A DNA stretch of 64,000 bases, taken from Isoetes taiwanensis (taxonomy: Eukaryota; Streptophyta; Lycopodiopsida; Isoetales; Isoetaceae). The notes below the pieces were generated by a model. That model was not told the DNA's origin and made no database searches. It saw nothing but the letters and a program-made list of their open reading frames with translations. A program made the position numbers and the translations under genes. The first letter of the stretch is position 1. Every line of letters starts with the position of its first letter. The DNA lies in contig JAJEKV010000095.1 of assembly GCA_021234155.1 (NCBI GenBank), positions 1,243,524 to 1,307,523 on the forward strand. Reading direction: 5' to 3'. Below are positions 59,189-64,000 of this stretch, in pieces.

Positions 59189-59627
59189 CAAACGAGGATG
59201 CAATACACGCTTAGCGCGATTTCGGGTGGTCATCAACTCCGGCCAGGCTAAAGCACAGAATGGCATACAGTCCCCAATTACAGACATGCACTCATAAGGC
59301 GTGCCAATTACAAAGATGCCGACTGTGACAAATAAGCGTGCCAACTAAACACGGTCATACTACTTTTACAAATTATATACGTAACGGTTAATCACGAAAG
59401 GACAATTTAACACAGGAAGGACATTTATTATGTAGATGCAAATACAAGTCACAGCAGAAATGAGCAGCTAAAGAAATGATAGACAGGAGTGTCAGCAGCT
59501 ATAGAAATTCAAGTCACTGCTACATAAATCTTGGACAGGAGTATAGGCAGAAGATACAGAGCAAATACAGTAAATACAGAGCAATAAACAATGAATGAAT
59601 AACACACAAAATGATGACAATACTGAC

Positions 59628-59688
59628 CTTGAGCATCGTCTCTCGCGGCCCGGCCTGAGTTTGGAGCAGCACGACCTTTGGGCGGCAT
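59628..59688 (-). CDS. exon 1 of the ParB/methylase-like gene
   Basis: The ATG at 59688-59686 opens MPPKGRAAPNSGRAARDDAQ, and a GTCAGT donor (59622-59627) follows. It joins exon 2 in frame (phase 1). The upstream 5' region carries three tandem 18-bp words (CTTGAGTGCCTCGGAGTT) at 59702-59755. The basic, Ala/Arg-rich start fits a nuclear protein. Confidence 0.5.
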
Positions 59689-60218
59689 CTACGCGATGAT
59701 CTTGAGTGCCTCGGAGTTCCTGAGCGCCTCGGAGTTCTTGAGCGTCTCGGAGCAAGTCGACAATCAAAAACCAAGAAATGGAATTCAAAAACTTATATAG
59801 ATTTCCATAAGGCGATTAGGTCGGCTTTCGATCGACGGCTTTCATTCGGACCGACTTTTGATCGACGGTCCGATAGAAGCGAGCGGTTATTAAAATTTCG
59901 CGGATCGACTTTTAATCGACGGTCCGATAGAAGGGAGCGGATATTTAAATTTCGCGGATCGACTTTTAATCGACGGTTAGCAATCTTACGATTGGGCCTA
60001 ATGGACGGGACGCGATCGTACGAGCAGTAAATGGCTCTACGACCGCCGTATTGTCAAATCCCATAATTAGATTTCACTCAGCGGCTAGAAAAGCAGTACA
60101 ATTAACGGATAATTTGAAACTACCACCCTTTCTTGTCATTCGAACTCGAAAGAACTTGGAAGAACAGGAAGAACTCGAAAGAACTTGGAAGAACTGGGAA
60201 GAAGCCGGCGCCTGAGCG
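59689..60218. promoter_or_regulatory. divergent promoter region with 54-bp tandem repeats
   Basis: It separates two genes transcribed outward. Units GATCGACTTTTAATCGACGG-TCCGATAGAAG start at 59848, 59903 and 59957 (the third partial), period 54-55 bp, with TCGAC words repeated inside each. A second small repeat (GAACTCGAAAGAACTTGGAA twice) lies at 60147-60195, in the plus-strand leader. The repeats may be sites for a shared regulator. Confidence 0.55.
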
Positions 60219-60546
60219 ATGTCGAGCGCCTTCATGTAAGTTCATCTACTCTTCCAGAACCCAAGCTCCAAATTAATCCCATGATCTTGCGACATTGAAC
60301 AGCGTTGGAGAAGAATGCTACATGCTGACGACGAATTTGAAGAGGAGGGTGGGAAATTGCAAGATAGAATCAGTCGATCCGGAAGCAATCTGCCATGGAG
60401 TTCCTCTTGGAAATGATCATGTGAAGATTCTAGTAACCAGTTGCCATTTCAACGACGAAGCATTACCCAGAAGGCATCCTGATGGAGACACAGTGGGTGA
60501 AAGCATCGGAACCTTTGTTGCATGGCCAGTAATTCGCTTAAAGAAG
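60219..60546 (+). CDS. DUF8039-type exon of a plant transposon-associated gene
   Basis: Exon 1 (60219-60235, MSSAF) and exon 2 (60303-60546) join at GTAAGT...ACAG and give 87 codons in frame, followed by another GTGAGT donor. The peptide VDPEAICHGVPLGNDHVKIL, CHFNDEALPRRHPDGDTVGE, SIGTFVAWPVIRLKK matches the DUF8039 domain (HG.PL..D.V.V...., D..TVGEA.GS.V.WP) that accompanies En/Spm-like transposon proteins in plants. Later exons were not found. It is head to head with the ParB/methylase-like gene. Confidence 0.6.
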
Positions 60547-60776
60547 GTGAGTTTCATTTTCTTGAAAGACATAGAGGAAGATTGAGTGCTAATACTAAAA
60601 TGCACAAGCTGATTCTGTCATATGTATGAAATTGAGACGCTTGCATGCCAGACCATTCATTCAATATTGCAAAACTATAAGGCCTGCAGACCAGAGCATT
60701 CAGGATGGGATATTATTTAAAGAACCTGCATTCTTTACATTGTTTTAATTACATCTGTGTGTTATTCATCTATGTG

Positions 60777-60925
60777 TCATTCATCTGTGTGTTGTTCCTC
60801 AGTAGTCTCAAATGCTGGCAAAGTAGATGGTGCAGCTATTGGGATATTACCCAAAATGGCTTCGAGGTCTGCAACTCTAATTATCAGCTTAGCATTCTCC
60901 ATTTCAAGCCCCTCCAGAGCACGAC
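60777..60925 (-). CDS. possible terminal exon with short coiled coil
   Basis: A minus-strand frame reads RALEGLEMENAKLIIRVADL and EAILGNIPIAAPSTLPAFET, and ends TTEEQHTDE stop at 60777. Heptad-like Leu spacing suggests a coiled coil, and the composition is protein-like. No start codon is included and the acceptor is not certain. It lies opposite the expected continuation of the DUF8039-type gene. Confidence 0.3.
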
Positions 60926-61109
60926 ACTACTCATTGAATAAGCTTATGCTTGTAGCCTATGCTGGCACAGGAGGAACTTCAATTGAATACGTATGTTCTG
61001 TTGAATACGCGCCAGGCGCGAATTCATAAATCTGTAAGTTAGAGAGAAAAAACAAATTAGTGATTTCGCGCCATGAGCTTGAATTTAAATGCCATGCGTG
61101 TATCCTGTG

Positions 61110-61440
61110 TTGTACTTTAAAAGCATCGCAATTTCTTCAAAAGTCGATCGTAATTCTAATTTTGAGAGAGATGAAGTGAGATCACGCCGGTATGAAAATA
61201 TGTTTGTGCAAAATGTTTACATTATACGAGGTCAATACCGCTGGCGTGAACCGCATAAAGCTAATTATCAGATGCAATTCACGCCAGCGTGTATTGACCG
61301 CTTGACAATTTAAACATTTTGCACACAAACATATTTCGCGCCTGGCGTAATCTCACTTCAGCTCTCTCAAATTTAAGAATGAAAGAGACGGGATTCAAAA
61401 CAGCTTCTGAAGAAATTACAGTTATGCTTTCAAGTTAGAG
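61110..61440. mobile_element. foldback (MITE-like) element
   Basis: Two arms of about 130 bp pair imperfectly: GAAGTGAGATCACGCC and AATATGTTTGTGCAAAATG on the left, against their complements on the right (61300-61365). The loop is AAAGCTAATTATCAG near 61257-61271. Each arm holds one or two of the CGCCAGGCG-type motifs. It could be a MITE or a hairpin RNA source. Confidence 0.65.
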
Positions 61441-61661
61441 TTGACACTAAAGAAACATATTGCAGTCAGTAAATCCTTGTATTGCCATTGAAAATTTTTA
61501 CATAAGGCCTTTTATTAGAGTTGCCAGAATTCAAAAGCGGCTTAGTAGAAATTACGATTACGCTTTCAAGTTAGAGTAGAAACTAAAGAAACATATTACA
61601 GTCAGTAAATCCTTGTATTGCCATTGAAAAAGTTTACATAAGGCCTTTTATTAGAGTTGCC
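61387..61661. repeat. tandem duplication, unit about 137 bp
   Basis: The sequence from GATTCAAAACAGCTTCTG to TTTTATTAGAGTTGCC is repeated once with about 88 percent identity (shared words CTTTCAAGTTAGAG, AGTCAGTAAATCCTTGTATT). It borders the right arm of the foldback element. Confidence 0.8.
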
Positions 61662-61771
61662 CAGCTCTGTGTTACAAAATTACAGAAGTTCTAGGCAGTT
61701 TAAGGAGATGCCTAGCTCCATTCATAATCCTCATAACCAAAAACTAAATAACAAAAACAAAAAAAAAAAAT

Positions 61772-62420
61772 TCAGCCCTCTACCTCCTCCTCCTCTTCCT
61801 CCTCCTCTTCTTCCTCTGAGCTTTCATCTGCCATCTTCGTCAGGATGTCTTCGGCAGCATCTTCGTCTTCGGAGGAGGAGAGGGCGTCCATAATCAGCTG
61901 CTTTTTTTCTTCTTCTAATTCTTCCCGCCATTCTTCATCTGCTTCCTCCATTTCTTCTTCTTTTTCAATCTCGTTCTCCATCTCCTCATCTGAATCAAGG
62001 GGAGTATGGGGGGACTTCGGGGACTGCCGGTGCTTGGTGCTCGATAATCTTTTTCCCGGTGCTTGCCACGAAGAAATAACTCCTCGCAATTATCCGGACT
62101 GTGGTGCGGAGAGCAGCCACAGCGGCATCTGCGGGAGGGGGGAATGGATTTCTTTATCAATTTTTTTATTTGCCTCTTCGCCTCTCGGAGGCGAGTCCGG
62201 CGGGCAGGGTTGCCCTTAAGCCCAAATTTTGATAGGTGTAATTTAGAATATAAGGCGAATCTTAGCTTTTTTTGGTTAGTTATGTTGGCGAATTTTTTCC
62301 GAGCTTCGATAAAAGTTATAGCAACCTTGGCGAATCTTTCCTTCGTCGAGCGATGGAATATATGCTTTTTGCCCAAGTAAAATTTGGGTTTGCAATTTAT
62401 ATCTCTTAAGTCCCTACACA
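61772..62420 (-). CDS. unrecognised protein with basic middle and acidic tail
   Basis: After a possible acceptor (TGTGTAG near 62412), the minus strand reads RDLRDINCKPKFYLGKKHIF, RFAKVAITFIEARKKFANIT, LREAKRQIKKLIKKS and the Cys/His cluster RRCRCGCSPHHSPDNCEE. In another frame, from about 62085, it continues SDEEMENEIEKEEEMEEADE, EWREELEEEKKQLIMDALSS and a Glu run to a stop at 61772. The two frames meet near 62080. The Cys/His cluster might bind zinc. I do not recognise the family. Confidence 0.4.
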
Positions 62421-64000
62421 CAATTGTAAGACATAATGAATACACATGCATGTTACTCCACATTGGTGTATATATCTTCACAAGAGAAAGGTCAAGCTAT
62501 TTATCGTCAACAACAAAAACGTAAATCACAGCTATCTACTGGAACCCCAAGGCATTAATTTTTATATCAATTGCCTTCAACATCCATAATGCAATTGAGC
62601 AATAAAATGCTTAGATCATGCAGTTTCTACATCGAGATAATTAGTCATTAGAAAAACAAATAATACCAAATCCAACAATTGGTGCTTATGCGAGATCTTA
62701 AGTTTTCGAATAGATGCCTGAACCCTAGATTTGTACCACAAAATCTAACCTCAGTCGTCGTCGTCACCAATCTAAAAAGTTTGATGTAAGGATATTTGTG
62801 GAAACAATTGAATTGAATTGTGGAAACAATTGTTATATATTGAATTGAATATGTTTGTGGCAGACGTAAGGGCCAGGATACTGCAAAATACAAAAAATCG
62901 AAACATGTTATTTGGGATCATGGAAATTTCCTATTTGCTATTCTTATATAGCAAAAAATCAATCGAATAGTTAAAGCATTTGGGTTCGACGCAAAGTGCC
63001 GTCTCAACGTTTTCCAAAGCCGGATTGCTTAAATAACATACAGAAACAACTAGTCGGATGAGTCAGATCTATTAAATCGATCTGTATTTGGCTTTTGCAG
63101 ATGTTTAACATTGCAGAATAGCTCTTTCTCCTATCAGATCTACAGTCAAAGGAGCTTCGAAAACGAATCAATGCCAAAGCTACAGTGTTTTCACTGTAGC
63201 AAAATATTTTAATGGTGTTTGATTTTGTCAGGAACATAACAACATGGAAAACATTACAGATACTATCCACGAACTCTTGCACTCTCCTATTTCTGATTAT
63301 AATGTAACTTCTACATGCACTAACAATCATTATCAATCAAGTTCAGGTTACTGTGGCACTGCATTTGTGCAAAAATAATAGCAACATAACAAGTTAGTCA
63401 CCACAGAATATGATCAAATAAGAATATTTTCCTGCAATAATTAGAACCTTCAACCTGTTTTAACTTCAAAATGCCAGTTGCTTTGGGAAAGCCAGTTGCT
63501 TATGCACATGCACCTGGAGAATTATCTCAGACATCAAATATAACGTGATTTCAACACGGAGAAATCTATGCCATGATTAATTTATAGACCAGTCTAATAG
63601 ATAACAGGGAAATTACTGTACAACAACATTGCATGCTTGTCAAAACACTTCCAAATTTTAAAAATCAGTCTGGTTCATAACATGTTGCTGCTGCATGTCC
63701 TATCAGAATCTATCTGAAATATGTTGAACTCTTATCATGCTCTTATCATTTCTGAAATATCATTGTCAATAAACTACCAGCTCAGATAATGATAACTACT
63801 AGATGTCAATGAACTATCATTGTTCTTATCATGCTGAACTACCAGCTTCTAAAACCTATACTGCAGGAGATGCTTCTCTTGTTTCATTTTGCACTCCATC
63901 CATCTGAAACTTGAGGCACTACAGCAGCAAGACTACTAGAGCATCCTTGAGTTTTAACACATGATTGATTTTCTCTTCTATCTTTTGAATCCCATAATGC
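62421..64000. other. AT-rich non-coding stretch
   Basis: No gene or transposon end was recognised. A small near-repeat (TATCATTGTCAATAAACTACCAGCT and TATCATTGTTCTTATCATGC) lies at 63750-63850. Confidence 0.5.

Overview
The window looks like nuclear DNA of a land plant. The evidence is GT-AG introns, a PPR (PLS-type) fragment, a DUF8039-type exon, transposase-like exons resembling the plant Ptta/En/Spm group, Helitrons, a CACTA-like element, an L1 fragment and an LTR remnant. A non-seed plant such as a fern is my guess, but nothing here proves the lineage. Most of the window is repeat and transposon sequence. No rRNA, tRNA, CRISPR array or bacterial operon was found.

Layout. 1-4521: an APE-type LINE on the plus strand, cut by the window edge, followed directly by a Helitron 3' end (family B). 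4.6-8.0 kb: a cluster of ACGT-core palindromes, a minus-strand intron-bearing transposase-like gene, a tandem repeat inside one of its introns and a purine-rich block. 8026-20526: a satellite array of about twelve 1.12-kb units; one unit is truncated and one is internally shuffled. 20.5-22.6 kb: AT-rich DNA without genes. 22.6-24.9 kb: a minus-strand Helitron (family A) whose body is almost pure pyrimidine on the plus strand, fused to a LINE 3' end and duplicated in tandem. 25.2-26.9 kb: an LTR remnant. 28 kb: a PPR gene scrap.

30.7-47.2 kb is a nested zone. Two paralogous copies of one ancestral locus (A near 31.7-33.4 kb, B near 39.6-47.2 kb) carry different insertions, so each serves as the other's empty site. 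A holds a 1.09-kb Helitron. B holds a retroposed copy with a 12-bp target-site duplication, itself split by a 5.5-kb CACTA-like transposon with CACAAGGCACCC ends and a TCT duplication. A 2.0-kb Helitron (35695-37688), an internally deleted Helitron protein remnant (33.8-34.8 kb) and an L1 3' fragment lie between them.

48.3-53.8 kb: a longer minus-strand copy of the window's LINE family, with palindromic monomers upstream of ORF1. 54.0-54.6 kb: a diverged tandem repeat.

54.8-60.6 kb is the most unusual part. A minus-strand multi-exon gene joins a ParB/DGQHR-like domain, a region resembling a DNA N4/N6-methyltransferase with degenerate motifs, and a separate FCP1/NIF-like HAD phosphatase segment. 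It sits head to head with a plus-strand gene carrying a DUF8039-type exon. A palindromic motif (core CGCCAGGCG within AATACACGCCAGGCGCGAATT-like sites) recurs about fifteen times in the introns and flanks of this block and was not noticed elsewhere. A paralogous scrap of the methyltransferase-like region lies at 31.4-31.7 kb. The last 2.5 kb holds a foldback element, a short tandem duplication, an unrecognised gene with an acidic tail, and otherwise nothing recognisable.
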